NCBI GenBank assembly: GCA_944323055.1
Contig: CALUQZ010000011.1
Coordinates: 1-47,689 of the forward strand
Source of the DNA: an uncultured Acholeplasmatales bacterium
GTDB taxonomy: Bacteria; Bacillota_I; Bacilli_A; Acholeplasmatales; Anaeroplasmataceae
DNA: 47,689 nt
Reading direction: 5' to 3'
In this document: positions 8,788-17,737 of the stretch, piece after piece
Layout: the number at the start of each line of letters is the position of its first letter
Position numbering within the stretch: the first letter of the stretch is position 1
The notes under the pieces: generated by a model
The model's input: the letters and a program-made list of their open reading frames with translations, nothing else
Told to the model about the DNA's origin: nothing
The model's database searches: none
Position numbers and translations under genes: made by a program

Positions 8788-9776
8788 TGAAAGTCAGTGT
8801 TATTGGTGGCGGTGCTTGGGGTACTACTTTAGCTCAAACTTTAGCTGACAATCAAAATGAAGTATTAATTAGGGATGTTAATAAAGATTTTGTGAATAAA
8901 ATTAATAAATATCATGTTCATCCGTCGTTTGATGTTTCTATTCCTAGTTCTATAAAGGCTACCTTATCATTAGAAGAAGCTATTAGTTTTGCCAAAATAA
9001 TAGTATTGTGTGTGCCAACTAAAGTTATGCGTAATGTATTAATTGAAATTAATAATTTACTAAAAGATAAAAAAGTTTTCATTAATGTATCAAAAGGTAT
9101 AGAACCAGAAACTACTTATTTAGTTTCTGATATAATTAAAGATACAGTAGATAATAAATATCTTGAAGCATATGTTGTTTTATCAGGACCTAGTCATGCA
9201 GAAGAATTAATTAAACGTAAATTTACTAGTTTAGTCAGTGCTTCAACTAATTTAGATTGGGCTAAAGCTATTCAAAATTTATTCTCTAATGATTATTTAA
9301 GAGTTTATACAAGTCAAGATGTTAGAGGTGTTGAAACAGGTGGGGCAATTAAAAATGCCATTGCGGTTGTTTCAGGTATTGTCGAAGGTCTAGGATTAGG
9401 TGAGAATGCTAGGGCAGCTTTAATATGTCGAGGAATGCGAGAAATTATTAAAATAGTTGAAGCATTAGGAGGAAACATAGAAACGGCGTATGGGTTATCA
9501 GGTTTAGGTGATTTAATCGTTACAGCTAGTTCTTATAATAGTAGAAATTTTAAGGCAGGTTTAAAGATAGGTCAAGGTCAAAGTGTCGAGGATGCTATAA
9601 ACACTTCAACACAAACGGTAGAGGGTGTTAGAACGATTATAGCGGCGCATGAAATAGGTGTAAAATATAACTTAGAACTACCGATAATTTCGACTAGTTA
9701 TTTATTGGTTACGGGTAAAATATCATTAGAAGAAAGCCAAAATCTACTTTTGACCCGTAAATTAAAACAAGAATAA
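8787..9776 (+). CDS. gpsA: Glycerol-3-phosphate dehydrogenase [NAD(P)+]
   Basis: This cytosolic enzyme reduces dihydroxyacetone phosphate to sn-glycerol-3-phosphate for phospholipid synthesis. The Rossmann motif GGGAWG is at the N-terminus, followed by CVPTKVMR, SGPSHAEE, the GGAIKNAIAV segment that carries the catalytic Lys, and the substrate-site GLSGLGDLIVT. The length (329 residues) is normal. ATG 8787 is preferred over TTG 8784 because AGGAGG at 8773-8778 is then 8 bases away. It is coupled to der (start at the der stop codon), a pairing common in Firmicutes. Confidence 0.97.
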   Translation: MKVSVIGGGAWGTTLAQTLADNQNEVLIRDVNKDFVNKINKYHVHPSFDVSIPSSIKATLSLEEAISFAKIIVLCVPTKVMRNVLIEINNLLKDKKVFINVSKGIEPETTYLVSDIIKDTVDNKYLEAYVVLSGPSHAEELIKRKFTSLVSASTNLDWAKAIQNLFSNDYLRVYTSQDVRGVETGGAIKNAIAVVSGIVEGLGLGENARAALICRGMREIIKIVEALGGNIETAYGLSGLGDLIVTASSYNSRNFKAGLKIGQGQSVEDAINTSTQTVEGVRTIIAAHEIGVKYNLELPIISTSYLLVTGKISLEESQNLLLTRKLKQE

Positions 9777-9780
9777 ATTG

Positions 9781-9808
9781 TTGCAATATCTTAAAAAAAT
9801 GTTATAAT
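9781..9808 (+). promoter_or_regulatory. Promoter of hup
   Basis: TTGCAA (9781-9786), a 16-base spacer and TATAAT (9803-9808) preceded by TGT (extended -10). It gives the histone-like protein gene its own transcript, 22 bases before the start codon. Confidence 0.78.
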
Positions 9809-9829
9809 AAAACAAACGGAGGTATGAAG

Positions 9830-10102
9830 ATGAATAAAGCTGAATTAGTAGCTGTTGTAGCTGAAAAGTTAAATATAACAAAAGTTGATGCTGAACGTAC
9901 TTTTGATGGTTTTCTTGATGTAATTTGTGAAACTTTAGGCGAAGGCGAAAAAGTTGTTATTTCTGGCTTTGGTACATTTGAGGTTAGGGATCGAGTTGCT
10001 AGAGTTGGTAGAAATCCTCGTACAGGGGAAGACATTAATATTCCTGGCCAAAAAAGCCCTGCTTTTAAAGCTGGTAAAGGAATGAAAGATGCTGTAAAAT
10101 AG
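9830..10102 (+). CDS. hup: DNA-binding protein HU
   Basis: Histone-like nucleoid protein of 90 residues that bends DNA as a dimer. It has the HU signature GFGTFEVRDRVARVGRNP in the beta-arm region with the intercalating-proline sequence NPRTGE, and the C-terminal PAFKAGKGMKDAV. The usual starting ATG 9824 would be one base from CGGAGG; ATG 9830 (MNKAELV) is 7 bases away and matches HU N-termini, so I use it. It is monocistronic: own promoter, and a terminator stem that contains the stop codon. Confidence 0.97.
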   Translation: MNKAELVAVVAEKLNITKVDAERTFDGFLDVICETLGEGEKVVISGFGTFEVRDRVARVGRNPRTGEDINIPGQKSPAFKAGKGMKDAVK

Positions 10103-10120
10103 GGCTTAGGTCCTATTTTT
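10096..10120 (+). terminator. Intrinsic terminator of hup
   Basis: Stem AAAATAGG (10096-10103) with CCTATTTT (10112-10119), an 8-base loop and a following T-rich run. The left arm contains the hup stop codon (10100-10102). Confidence 0.7.
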
Positions 10121-10131
10121 GTTTTTATATT

Positions 10132-11079
10132 ATGAATGAAGCAGTATTATATATATTAGAAAACAATTTAAATGCCTTAAAAGATTACCTAAATTATAAT
10201 TCAATTAATCAAGTTGACGAAAAAGGTAATAACTTACTTCATTATGCTATAATGTATAATCGAGTAGAAATCTGTTATTTTTTAATCAATTCACACATTT
10301 TCTTGAATCAACAAAATTATTTAAGTATGACTCCATTATTTTTAGCCATTCATAAAAATATGATTGGAGTATGTGATAGTTTGTTAAAGAATAATTGTGA
10401 TATTACTCTACGTTCTGATAAAGGGGAAACACCATTTTATTATGCTTTTTTATATGGCCGGGAAGAAATAATTAAACTTTTTATAGAATACCGTAAAGCA
10501 GATTTTACACAAAAAAATCAAAATGGAGAAAATATTTTATTTGCTTTAATAAGAAATGGTAATTTATCTTTATTAAACACTTATTTTTCTTTAGATTTGG
10601 CTAAGGAGACTGATAATGCAAGTAATAATTTGCTTCATTTAGCTTGTAATTATAATGATTCTGATATTATTTATTATTTATTAGAAAAAGGTCTTGAAGT
10701 TAACAAGCTAAATCGTTATAGGGAAACTCCTTTGTTTAATGCTATAAGAACTTTTAATTATCAAGCTGTGAAGGTTTTATTACAACATGGATCTTTAACA
10801 GATTTTAAAAACCGTGATGGTTTATCTTTAAAAAAATATTTAAAAGATTCTTTTAAAACATTACTTAATTATGATTATACTGATAAAGAACGTATCAATT
10901 ATCCACTACATTATGCTGTAATATTAAATGATAAAGATATGTTTAAAGCTAATTTTAATGAATATAATTATACAAATCATGATTATTTTAATAAAGACGT
11001 TCCAACATTAATTAAATCTTTAGGTTATACACATTTTGCTACAATGAGTAAAGAATATATACATATGAAGAGGAAATAA
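10132..11079 (+). CDS. Ankyrin-repeat protein
   Basis: A 315-residue protein without signal peptide or membrane segment. It contains about six ankyrin-type repeats from residue ~28 to ~250, recognisable by repeating 'G.N.LH.A...N...I...L' and 'TPL..AI' units (GNNLLHYAIMYNRVEICYFL, MTPLFLAIHKNM, GETPFYYAFLYGREEIIKL and ETPLFNAIRTFNYQAVKVLL). The repeats are divergent and no catalytic domain is attached, so it is probably a cytosolic protein-interaction module; the partner is unknown. The ATG follows the hup terminator directly with no Shine-Dalgarno sequence, an arrangement shared with uvrC. Confidence 0.85.
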   Translation: MNEAVLYILENNLNALKDYLNYNSINQVDEKGNNLLHYAIMYNRVEICYFLINSHIFLNQQNYLSMTPLFLAIHKNMIGVCDSLLKNNCDITLRSDKGETPFYYAFLYGREEIIKLFIEYRKADFTQKNQNGENILFALIRNGNLSLLNTYFSLDLAKETDNASNNLLHLACNYNDSDIIYYLLEKGLEVNKLNRYRETPLFNAIRTFNYQAVKVLLQHGSLTDFKNRDGLSLKKYLKDSFKTLLNYDYTDKERINYPLHYAVILNDKDMFKANFNEYNYTNHDYFNKDVPTLIKSLGYTHFATMSKEYIHMKRK

Positions 11080-11081
11080 AC

Positions 11082-11110
11082 TTGCATAATATATTTAGGT
11101 GTGTTATAAT
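11082..11110 (+). promoter_or_regulatory. Promoter of the rimP-rbfA operon
   Basis: TTGCAT (11082-11087), exactly 17 bases, then TATAAT (11105-11110) preceded by TGT. Transcription should start near 11116-11118. Confidence 0.78.
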
Positions 11111-11119
11111 CTTTCTACC

Positions 11120-11140
11120 AAGAGAGGTCACGCCTCTCTT
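11120..11140 (+). promoter_or_regulatory. 5'-terminal stem-loop in the rimP leader
   Basis: A perfect 8-base stem, AAGAGAGG (11120-11127) and CCTCTCTT (11133-11140), closes a 5-base TCACG loop. By the promoter position it begins only 2-4 bases from the predicted RNA 5' end. It is not followed by a proper U tract (ATTTTAATG), so a 5' mRNA-stabilising or protein-binding role fits better than termination. Confidence 0.6.
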
Positions 11141-11164
11141 ATTTTAATGTTATGGGGTGAGAAA

Positions 11165-11608
11165 GTGAATTTAAATCAAGTAAAAGAAATAGTATTAGAT
11201 ATCATAAAAGATAGTGAATTTACTTTATATGATATTAAAGAAGAAAAATTAGGTAATGATTTAATTTTACAAATATTTATAGATAAAAATCCTAGTATTA
11301 CACTTGATGAATTAGCTTATTTAAATGAACAAATATCAAATAAACTAGATGCTATTGATAGTGATTATCCACCTTATTATTTAGAGGTATCTTCACCAGG
11401 TGCTGAAAAAGAATTGCGCAATTTAGATGAGATAAAAAAATATATAGGAAGTTATGTCTATTTAGAAGAAGATAATAATTATTATGGCTATTTAGAAGAA
11501 TGTAGTGATGAAGAATTAGTAATTAAAGTTAATTTAAAGGGACGTATAAAAAAACAAAAAGTAAGTTTGAGTAAAATTAAATTTATTAGATTAGCTGTAA
11601 AAGTTTAA
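11165..11608 (+). CDS. rimP: Ribosome maturation factor RimP
   Basis: Assists 30S subunit maturation. The 147-residue protein shows the RimP N-domain with SPGAEKELRNLDEI and the C-terminal Sm-like beta domain. I start at GTG 11165, giving MNLNQVKEIV, because GGGGTGAG is directly upstream; the in-frame ATG 11147 and earlier starts lie in the leader or promoter. It is the first gene of the classic Firmicutes rimP-nusA-ylxR-ylxQ-infB-rbfA operon, 11 bases before nusA. Confidence 0.92.
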   Translation: MNLNQVKEIVLDIIKDSEFTLYDIKEEKLGNDLILQIFIDKNPSITLDELAYLNEQISNKLDAIDSDYPPYYLEVSSPGAEKELRNLDEIKKYIGSYVYLEEDNNYYGYLEECSDEELVIKVNLKGRIKKQKVSLSKIKFIRLAVKV

Positions 11609-11619
11609 GGAGAAAAAGA

Positions 11620-12702
11620 ATGATTAGTAAGGAATTTTATAAAAATTTAAATTTAGTCAGTGAAGCAAGAGAACTTCCAAAAGAAGATCTATATGAAATT
11701 ATAAAGCGAGCTTTTATTTATGCATTTAAGAAAAAATATGGCAATGAATCTTGCAAAGTAGTTTTAAATCCAGATAAACAAGAAATTAATTTATATAAAG
11801 TAGAAAAGGTGGTTGAAAAATATAGTGAAGTTCCTCAAGAAGATGGAATTGCTGAAATTTTAATCACTGATGCTCGTAAATTAAAAGGTAAATCAAATGT
11901 TAAAGTAGGTCAAATAATTGAAACACCAGTTCCAATGGCTGAATTATCTAGACCAGCTGTTAATATGATGAAATCAACATTTAATCAAAGTTTAAAGCAA
12001 CTAGAAAGAGAAAAAGCTGAGAATTATTTCAAAGAATTAGAAGGTGAAATGATTCTAGCTAAAGTTGTTGAAGTTAAAGATGATTTTTTAATTCTAGATA
12101 TAGGACGTAATATTACAACGTTTTTACCTAAAAAAGAATTACTAGTGAATGATCATCCTAAGGCTGGAGATACTTTAAGAGTATTTATTCGTAAGGTTGA
12201 ACATACAAATAAAGATCCTAAGGTTTATGTAAGCCGTAATGATAAGAATTTAATTAGCCGTCTACTAGAAACATATATCCCAGAAATTGCTGAAGGTATA
12301 ATCGAAGTTAAGGGTATAGCTAGAGACCCAGGCGATAGAACAAAGATTGCTGTTTATTCTAACGACCCGAATGTTGAAGCTATTGGTGCATGTGTAGGTG
12401 AAGGTGGCGTTCGAATTAAAGAAATTATAGATGCTTTAAATGGTGAAAAAATTGATTTATATAAATGGAGTCCAAACATTGAAGAAACAATTGCTAATAG
12501 CCTACAACCTGCTACTGTAACAAAAGTTATTAATGTTGATCCTAAGACTAAAACTTCTATTGCGATTGTTCCAGATGAAGAATTGAGCTTAGCTATAGGT
12601 AAGTCTGGTCAAAATGTTAGACTTGCTGTTCAATCATCAGGTTGGAAAATTGATATTAAATCTTTAAAACAAGCATTTGATGAAGGATTAGTTAATTTAT
12701 AA
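11620..12702 (+). CDS. nusA: Transcription termination/antitermination protein NusA
   Basis: An RNA polymerase-associated elongation factor of 360 residues. Domains in order: N-terminal RNAP-binding domain (1-~125), S1 domain (about 135-200; EGEMILAKVVEVKDDFLIL), KH1 (about 205-275; the IPEIAEGIIEVKGIARDPGDR block lies here) and KH2 (about 280-345, with ELSLAIGKSGQNVRLA). It lacks the acidic C-terminal repeats of E. coli NusA, as is usual in Firmicutes. AAGGAGAAAAAG precedes the ATG. Its TAA shares its last base with the next start. Confidence 0.97.
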   Translation: MISKEFYKNLNLVSEARELPKEDLYEIIKRAFIYAFKKKYGNESCKVVLNPDKQEINLYKVEKVVEKYSEVPQEDGIAEILITDARKLKGKSNVKVGQIIETPVPMAELSRPAVNMMKSTFNQSLKQLEREKAENYFKELEGEMILAKVVEVKDDFLILDIGRNITTFLPKKELLVNDHPKAGDTLRVFIRKVEHTNKDPKVYVSRNDKNLISRLLETYIPEIAEGIIEVKGIARDPGDRTKIAVYSNDPNVEAIGACVGEGGVRIKEIIDALNGEKIDLYKWSPNIEETIANSLQPATVTKVINVDPKTKTSIAIVPDEELSLAIGKSGQNVRLAVQSSGWKIDIKSLKQAFDEGLVNL

Positions 12703-12977
12703 TGAAAGAACGTAAATTAATTTTAAGAACTTGTGTAGTGAGCAAGGAAGTCTGTGAAAAGAAAGATTTATTTCGAATTGTTAGAACACCTGAAGGTAAT
12801 GTTTTAGTAGATTTAAAAGGTAAAGTTAACGGGCGTGGCGCTTACGTAAAAAAAGATAAAAATGTTATAGCTAAGGCTAAAAAATCTAAAGTTTTAGATA
12901 AAAAGTTAGAAGTTAATGTACCTGATGAAATTTATGATGAACTTGTAGGTCTTATAGATGGACAAACGCGAGAATAA
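12702..12977 (+). CDS. ylxR: YlxR (DUF448) RNA-binding protein, RnpM type
   Basis: A 91-residue basic protein of the YlxR family, which in Bacillus has been linked to RNase P modulation (RnpM). Conserved RTCVVSKE near the N-terminus, FRIVRTPEG, and the GRGAYV motif are all present. The start uses the last A of the nusA stop (ATAATG). Its 3' end overlaps ylxQ by 20 bases, so nusA, ylxR and ylxQ are translationally chained. Confidence 0.9.
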   Translation: MKERKLILRTCVVSKEVCEKKDLFRIVRTPEGNVLVDLKGKVNGRGAYVKKDKNVIAKAKKSKVLDKKLEVNVPDEIYDELVGLIDGQTRE

Positions 12978-13251
12978 TATAGGCCTTTGTTTTAGAGCTG
13001 GTTATATTGTAGTAGGAGAAAATTTAGTGGTTGAAGCATTACGAAAAGCTGAACTTCGTTATATTTTTTTAGCAAATGATGCTGGTGCTAATACTACTAA
13101 AAAAATTAGGGATAAGGCTAAATTTTATAATGTTGAGGTAGATGAGTCCTTTGATTTTGCTACTTTGTCAAAAGCAATTGGAAAAGAAAATAAAAAAGTT
13201 CTAGGAATTAAGAAAAATGGAGTGTCATTTTTAAAAATATTAAGAAAGTAG
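12958..13251 (+). CDS. ylxQ: L7Ae-family protein YlxQ
   Basis: A 97-residue kink-turn RNA-binding protein of the L7Ae/L30e/YlxQ family, in its standard position between ylxR and infB. The L7Ae fold is seen in GLCFRAGYIVVGENLVVEAL and the YIFLANDAGANTTKKI core; the C-terminus KVLGIKKNGVSFLKIL matches YlxQ. The start inside ylxR is inferred from the frame and the N-terminal alignment; no strong ribosome-binding site is needed if it is coupled. Confidence 0.88.
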   Translation: MDKRENNIGLCFRAGYIVVGENLVVEALRKAELRYIFLANDAGANTTKKIRDKAKFYNVEVDESFDFATLSKAIGKENKKVLGIKKNGVSFLKILRK

Positions 13252-13260
13252 GTGTTTTTT

Positions 13261-15066
13261 ATGGCGAAAAAAAAGCATGAAAAACGTGTTTCTGATGCTT
13301 TACCTAAGACTTCAGAAAATAAAGAAAAAGTTGTTATATATAAGCCTAATATGACAGTATTAATGTTAGCTGAAGCTTTAGGTAAACCGGTTAATCAAGT
13401 AATAATGAAATTAATTCAAAATGGTATTATGGCAAGTCAAAGTAATACTGTAGATCGTGATACGGTTGAATTAATAGCCCTTGATTATGGTTATGAAGTA
13501 AAAGATGAAGTAATTACAGATATTACTAGGTTTGATGAGTTTAAAATTGTTGATGATGAAAGTGATTTAGAAAAAAGACCACCAGTTGTTACTATTATGG
13601 GTCATGTTGATCATGGTAAAACTACACTTTTAGATACAATTCGTAATTCGAGAGTTGCTTTAGGTGAAGCTGGGGGAATTACACAGCATATTGGTGCTTA
13701 TCAAATCAATCATAATGGTTATGATATTACTTTTATTGATACCCCAGGACATGCGGCTTTCTCACAAATGCGTGCTCGTGGAGCATCTATTACAGATATT
13801 GTTGTCTTAGTAGTGGCAGCAGATGATGGGGTTATGCCACAAACAGAAGAGGCAATAGAACACGCTAAAGCAGCAAAATGTCCGATAATAGTAGCAGTTA
13901 ATAAAATAGATAAACCGCAAGCTAATCCAGATCGTGTTATGGAAGAATTATCACGTTATAATTTAATACCAGAAGCTTGGGGTGGCGATACTATTTATGT
14001 GAATATTAGTGCCCTTAAAGGGACTGGTGTTAAAGAATTATTAGAAAATATTGAGTTAGTTGCTGATATTGCAGAATTAAAAGCTAACCCTAACCGTTTG
14101 GCTATGGGTACTGTTATCGAAGCAGGCTTAGATAAGAATAAAGGCCCTTATGCAACATTATTAGTACAAAATGGTACATTAAAAGTCGGCGATTGTTTAG
14201 TTTGTGGTGAAACATTTGGTAAAGTTCGAACAATGGAAGATGACAGACATGTAAGGTATCAAGCTGCTAAACCTAGTCAAGCTTTGATGATTACCGGCTT
14301 AGATGGTGTTTGTCAAGCTGGTGATAAATTTATGGTTTTCTCATCTGAACAAGAAGCTAAAGCAGTTGCAGAGGAAAGACATATTAGAAATAAAAGCCAA
14401 GAAGCAGATAATAAACCTAAGAATATTAATGATTTGTTTAATGCGATTGATAGTAAAAATAAAGAACTTAATATTATAATTAAAGCAGATGCTCAAGGTA
14501 GTGCTGAAGCTTTAAAAAATTCTTTATTAAAAATTGAGGTTCCGGATGTAAGTTTAAATATCATAAGATGTAATGTAGGTACTATAACAGATGATGATAT
14601 TAATTTAGCTGATGGTAGTAAAGCTTTAATCATTGGTTTTAATGTACGCCCAATGCCAAATGTTAAAAATACGGCTAATGCTAAACATGTTCAAATTCGC
14701 CTTTATAGTATTATTTATGATGTTACTAATGATATTGAAGCTGCTCTAAAAGGCTTGTTAGATCCGGTATATGAAGATGTAGTTTCAGGCTATCTAGAAA
14801 TTAGAGAATTATTTAAAATCTCTAAAGTTGGTACTATTGCTGGATGTTATGTTACGGATGGTTATGTAACTAATACAGCTACAATTAGATTATTACGTGA
14901 AGGTATTGTTGTTTATGAAGGTAAGCTAGCTACTTTACGTCGTTTTAAAGATGATGTTAAAGAAGTTAAAGCTGGTTATGAATGCGGAATTAGAATTGAG
15001 GGTTATAATGACATTAAAGTTGGTGATGTTATTGAAGCTTCAACTACTAAGGAGGTTAAACAATAA
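13261..15066 (+). CDS. infB: Translation initiation factor IF-2
   Basis: The GTPase that brings initiator fMet-tRNA to the 30S subunit. The short N-terminal domain contains an IF2-N module ([21 protein letters not shown]). The G domain has GHVDHGKT at residues 114-121, DTPGHAAF and NKID, followed by the IF-2 beta-barrels and the C-terminal fMet-tRNA domain ([19 protein letters not shown]). At 601 residues it lacks the long charged N-terminal extension of E. coli IF-2, like other small-genome Bacilli. ATG 13261 (MAKKKHEK) is chosen over GTG 13252, which lies in the AGTAGGTG ribosome-binding region. Confidence 0.97.
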   Translation: MAKKKHEKRVSDALPKTSENKEKVVIYKPNMTVLMLAEALGKPVNQVIMKLIQNGIMASQSNTVDRDTVELIALDYGYEVKDEVITDITRFDEFKIVDDESDLEKRPPVVTIMGHVDHGKTTLLDTIRNSRVALGEAGGITQHIGAYQINHNGYDITFIDTPGHAAFSQMRARGASITDIVVLVVAADDGVMPQTEEAIEHAKAAKCPIIVAVNKIDKPQANPDRVMEELSRYNLIPEAWGGDTIYVNISALKGTGVKELLENIELVADIAELKANPNRLAMGTVIEAGLDKNKGPYATLLVQNGTLKVGDCLVCGETFGKVRTMEDDRHVRYQAAKPSQALMITGLDGVCQAGDKFMVFSSEQEAKAVAEERHIRNKSQEADNKPKNINDLFNAIDSKNKELNIIIKADAQGSAEALKNSLLKIEVPDVSLNIIRCNVGTITDDDINLADGSKALIIGFNVRPMPNVKNTANAKHVQIRLYSIIYDVTNDIEAALKGLLDPVYEDVVSGYLEIRELFKISKVGTIAGCYVTDGYVTNTATIRLLREGIVVYEGKLATLRRFKDDVKEVKAGYECGIRIEGYNDIKVGDVIEASTTKEVKQ

Positions 15067-15404
15067 TGAATCAAATTAAATTAAAAAGATTAGAATCTCT
15101 AGCTTTAAGAGAAGCCTCATTATGGTTTTTAAATAAATCTAAAGATGAAACTTTAAGAGAAGTATCAGTTACTGCAGTCAAAATTACAAATGATCTTTCA
15201 TTTATGACAATTTATTATACTTTATATAGTAAAGATAAAAATGATTATTTTGCTGATATATTAGAAAATCGTAAAGGTGAAATTAGAGCTTATCTTGCTT
15301 CAAAAATTGAAGCTCGTAAAATGCCAGAAGTTATATTTAAATACGATACATCAATTGATTACGGAAATCATATTGAAGATTTAATTAAAAAAATAAATGA
15401 ATAA
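15066..15404 (+). CDS. rbfA: Ribosome-binding factor A
   Basis: A cold-shock-type 30S maturation factor. The 112-residue KH-like protein shows the family pattern: RLESLALREASLWFL near the start, VSVTAVKITNDLSFMTIYYTL in the middle, and ASKIEARKMPEVIFKYDTSI with the DYGNHIEDLI C-terminus. The start overlaps the infB stop (TAATG) with AAGGAGG upstream. It is the last gene of the operon, converging on mrp with a shared terminator. Confidence 0.93.
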   Translation: MNQIKLKRLESLALREASLWFLNKSKDETLREVSVTAVKITNDLSFMTIYYTLYSKDKNDYFADILENRKGEIRAYLASKIEARKMPEVIFKYDTSIDYGNHIEDLIKKINE

Positions 15405-15443
15405 AAAAACGAGGTGGATTATGAATCTACCTCGATTTTTTTT
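15403..15443. terminator. Bidirectional terminator between rbfA and mrp
   Basis: An 11-base stem, CGAGGTGGATT (15410-15420) with AATCTACCTCG (15424-15434, one G-U pair), is flanked by seven A's on the left and eight T's on the right, so it can terminate both converging transcripts. The last codons and stop of mrp lie inside it. Confidence 0.88.
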
Positions 15444-16273
15444 AGCTTTATTTTATGAGCTACATCTTTATTGATAAGTTTGATTAAATCGTTAAGATAA
15501 TTAGTATCGTAATCTTCAATACATCCTTTGTCAATAAGAGCTGTTAAATTAGGATCAATTGGCATTTTAATTAAAGGCTTAATATTGAAAACATTAGCTA
15601 TTTCTACTAATTTAGAAGGTCCAAATGGTTCAATTATTGTATTGCAATTAGGGCATTTAATATAACTCATATTTTCAATTAACCCTAATACAGGAATATT
15701 CATCATATTTGCCATTTTCAAAGCCTTACCAACAATCATTTGAACTAAATCTTGTGGAGTTGAAATGATAATAACACCATCAAGTGGAACAGACTGAAAA
15801 ATCGTTAAAGCTACATCACCAGTTCCAGGTGGCATATCGATAAATAAATAATCTAAATCTTCCCACAAAACGTCTTCATAAAATTGTTTAATAGCTCCAC
15901 CTACAACAGGGCCGCGCCACAATACAGGGTCATCTTCATGTTGTAAAAGTAAGTTTATAGATACAATTTTAATACCAAGTTTAGTTAACTGAGGGAACAT
16001 TAAATTTTCATTACCCTTAATACCATCTTTAATGCCAAAACCTTTAGGTATAGAAGGACCTGTGATATCTGCATCTAAAATTCCAACTTTATATCCATTT
16101 TTTTGAAAAGCTGTAGCTAATAAAGAAGTAGTAGCTGATTTGCCAACTCCACCTTTACCAGATACAACGCCAATTATATGTTTGATGTGTGAAAATTGAT
16201 TTAAATTAAAATATTTAGGAGCTCCTTCACACTTTGAGCTACAATTACTACAATTATGATCGCATTCAGCCAT
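15419..16273 (-). CDS. mrp: Mrp/NBP35-type Fe-S cluster carrier ATPase
   Basis: A P-loop ATPase of the Mrp/ApbC family that carries and delivers [4Fe-4S] clusters. The deviant Walker A SGKGGVGKS is at residues 38-46. There is an N-terminal four-Cys set (C4, C8, C11, C15) as in NBP35, and a C-terminal CPNC pair for the bridging cluster. The ATG at 16273 is preferred over an upstream GTG because GGGTG precedes it. It stands alone on the minus strand; Fe-S proteins of the window such as the hydrogenase are plausible clients, though this is inference. Confidence 0.92.
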   Translation of the reverse strand: MAECDHNCSNCSSKCEGAPKYFNLNQFSHIKHIIGVVSGKGGVGKSATTSLLATAFQKNGYKVGILDADITGPSIPKGFGIKDGIKGNENLMFPQLTKLGIKIVSINLLLQHEDDPVLWRGPVVGGAIKQFYEDVLWEDLDYLFIDMPPGTGDVALTIFQSVPLDGVIIISTPQDLVQMIVGKALKMANMMNIPVLGLIENMSYIKCPNCNTIIEPFGPSKLVEIANVFNIKPLIKMPIDPNLTALIDKGCIEDYDTNYLNDLIKLINKDVAHKIKLKKIEVDS

Positions 16274-16291
16274 ATTTTTCACCCGGTCTAA

Positions 16292-16300
16292 ATTATACCA
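16292..16300 (-). promoter_or_regulatory. Extended -10 of mrp
   Basis: On the minus strand TGG is followed by TATAAT, 19 bases before the mrp start codon. No convincing -35 is seen upstream, which is tolerated with an extended -10. Confidence 0.45.
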
Positions 16301-16382
16301 AAATATTTAAAATAATAAAACCAATCTGCAAAAAAATTACTTTTTTTTACTATAGATTAAATGAAAGGAAAGTGAGATTAAT

Positions 16383-17012
16383 ATGAAAAAAGTAATATTA
16401 GCATTTTTATTTTTATTAATGACATTATCAGTTAGTAATGTTAAAACAAAAGCAGCATCAGATTATTTAGGTTTTGAAGAAATAATTTTAGAAAGTGGTA
16501 AATTGCTTTCTAATTATACGGATGCTGAATATGATGAATATTATCAAAAAATAAATAAAACAAAATTTTGGGGTTGGAATGTCCATATAGTTAATAATAA
16601 GGTTCCATGTACTTATATAGCAAGAACAGTTTATGAAACTACTAATAGTGGTGAGGAAGCTATCACTTATGAAATTTCAGTAACAACAGAAACAGAAGTT
16701 AAAACAATTATTTCAGCGACAGGTTCTATATCCTATGGGTTAAGTGGTTCAGTTAATAAATTTAAACATGATTTAGATGCTGAAGTAGGTCTTGAATATA
16801 AATATCAAATAACTGAAGGTCAAACTAAAACAGAAAAATTGAAAGTTCCTGTTGAAGGAAAAACAAAATTATTAGTAACCGTAACAGGGACAGGATATGT
16901 CACAAATGGAGTAGCTGCCTATTATATGTTTTGGATGTGTGTCGAAAAAGGTGGGTTTGAATATTTTACAATCACTAGTGAATATCAAACTATTGAAAAA
17001 GTAGCGATATGA
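16383..17012 (+). CDS. Secreted beta-rich protein of unknown function
   Basis: A 209-residue preprotein. Residues 1-~24 are a Sec signal peptide (Lys-Lys, a hydrophobic core AFLFLLM, then KTKAAS for signal peptidase I). The mature ~185 residues are rich in alternating Thr/Val/Ile strands (about residues 90-175) with no helices or repeats, and contain only two cysteines (C76, C186) that could form a disulfide. I do not recognise a family; the long amphipathic strand stretch is compatible with a beta-sandwich or a pore-forming fold, but nothing proves it. It overlaps the next gene by ATGA and heads a cassette with an anchored protein and an ABC transporter, a layout reminiscent of Sec-secreted bacteriocin loci of the lactococcin-972 type. 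Confidence 0.75.
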   Translation: MKKVILAFLFLLMTLSVSNVKTKAASDYLGFEEIILESGKLLSNYTDAEYDEYYQKINKTKFWGWNVHIVNNKVPCTYIARTVYETTNSGEEAITYEISVTTETEVKTIISATGSISYGLSGSVNKFKHDLDAEVGLEYKYQITEGQTKTEKLKVPVEGKTKLLVTVTGTGYVTNGVAAYYMFWMCVEKGGFEYFTITSEYQTIEKVAI

Positions 17013-17737
17013 TAAAGAAAATAATATATATTTTCCTACTTATTTTAAGCTTTATAAACATATACTTATTTTCTAACCCCAAAACAATAAGGGATTATAA
17101 AATATATACTATAAGGTCGACTTATAATTATATTTATGATTCTACTAGAACTTATTATCTAAATTACTACATTAATGAACATTTAGCCAATTATAATTAT
17201 AAATATTATCTTGAACAAACAGAAAACACCTATTCTATAGAGATAGCCTCTAAAACGATAATAGGCCATGAAAGATTATTAAATGAGAATTATTTAAATG
17301 TCAGCATATCATTTTATTTACCTAAACCACTGACAGATTTTAGTGAAACATATTTAATATTAGAAAATGACAATCTAAAATATCGGTTAGATGTTGGCTA
17401 TTTTTATACATATTATCAAAAAGATTATAATTATTTTAATTATGATTATTTAGAAGGGATATATGATGGTAATAATTTAAGTAAGATAAGAATTAAATCT
17501 AATAATTTAATTGATGAAGTTATGATTTCTCCTAATATAGAGACTACTTTAATTAAAAATTATGAGGGATATGAAATAAGTTTGACACATTTAGAGAATG
17601 TTTATTTATATAAAACTTATTTAGTGATTAAACAAAATAATATAGAATATCTAGTTGATTGTCCACGCTTTAAAACCACTAATTTATCTTTATTAGATAA
17701 TGCTAATTTTCTTAAAGAGGGTATTTTTTATGCTTAA
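17009..17737 (+). CDS. Membrane-anchored extracellular protein of unknown function
   Basis: A 242-residue protein with one N-terminal hydrophobic helix (residues ~4-22; IIYIFLLILSFINIYLF) and no clear cleavage site, so probably a signal anchor with the rest outside. The outer part is very rich in Tyr and Asn and looks like successive beta-strands; no Cys-based or catalytic motif is visible. It is coupled to the secreted-protein gene (ATGA overlap) and its end overlaps the ABC ATPase start by 8 bases. A role as partner, receptor or immunity factor for the secreted protein is a guess from position only. Confidence 0.72.
   Translation: MIKKIIYIFLLILSFINIYLFSNPKTIRDYKIYTIRSTYNYIYDSTRTYYLNYYINEHLANYNYKYYLEQTENTYSIEIASKTIIGHERLLNENYLNVSISFYLPKPLTDFSETYLILENDNLKYRLDVGYFYTYYQKDYNYFNYDYLEGIYDGNNLSKIRIKSNNLIDEVMISPNIETTLIKNYEGYEISLTHLENVYLYKTYLVIKQNNIEYLVDCPRFKTTNLSLLDNANFLKEGIFYA

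Noticed and set aside
11099-11164. Extended N-terminus for RimP
   Set aside because: It would run through the -10 box and the leader hairpin; GTG 11165 has GGGGTGAG upstream.
16383-17012. Calling the secreted protein an aerolysin-type toxin
   Set aside because: The Thr/Ser-alternating strands are suggestive only; no diagnostic motif is visible without a structure or profile search.
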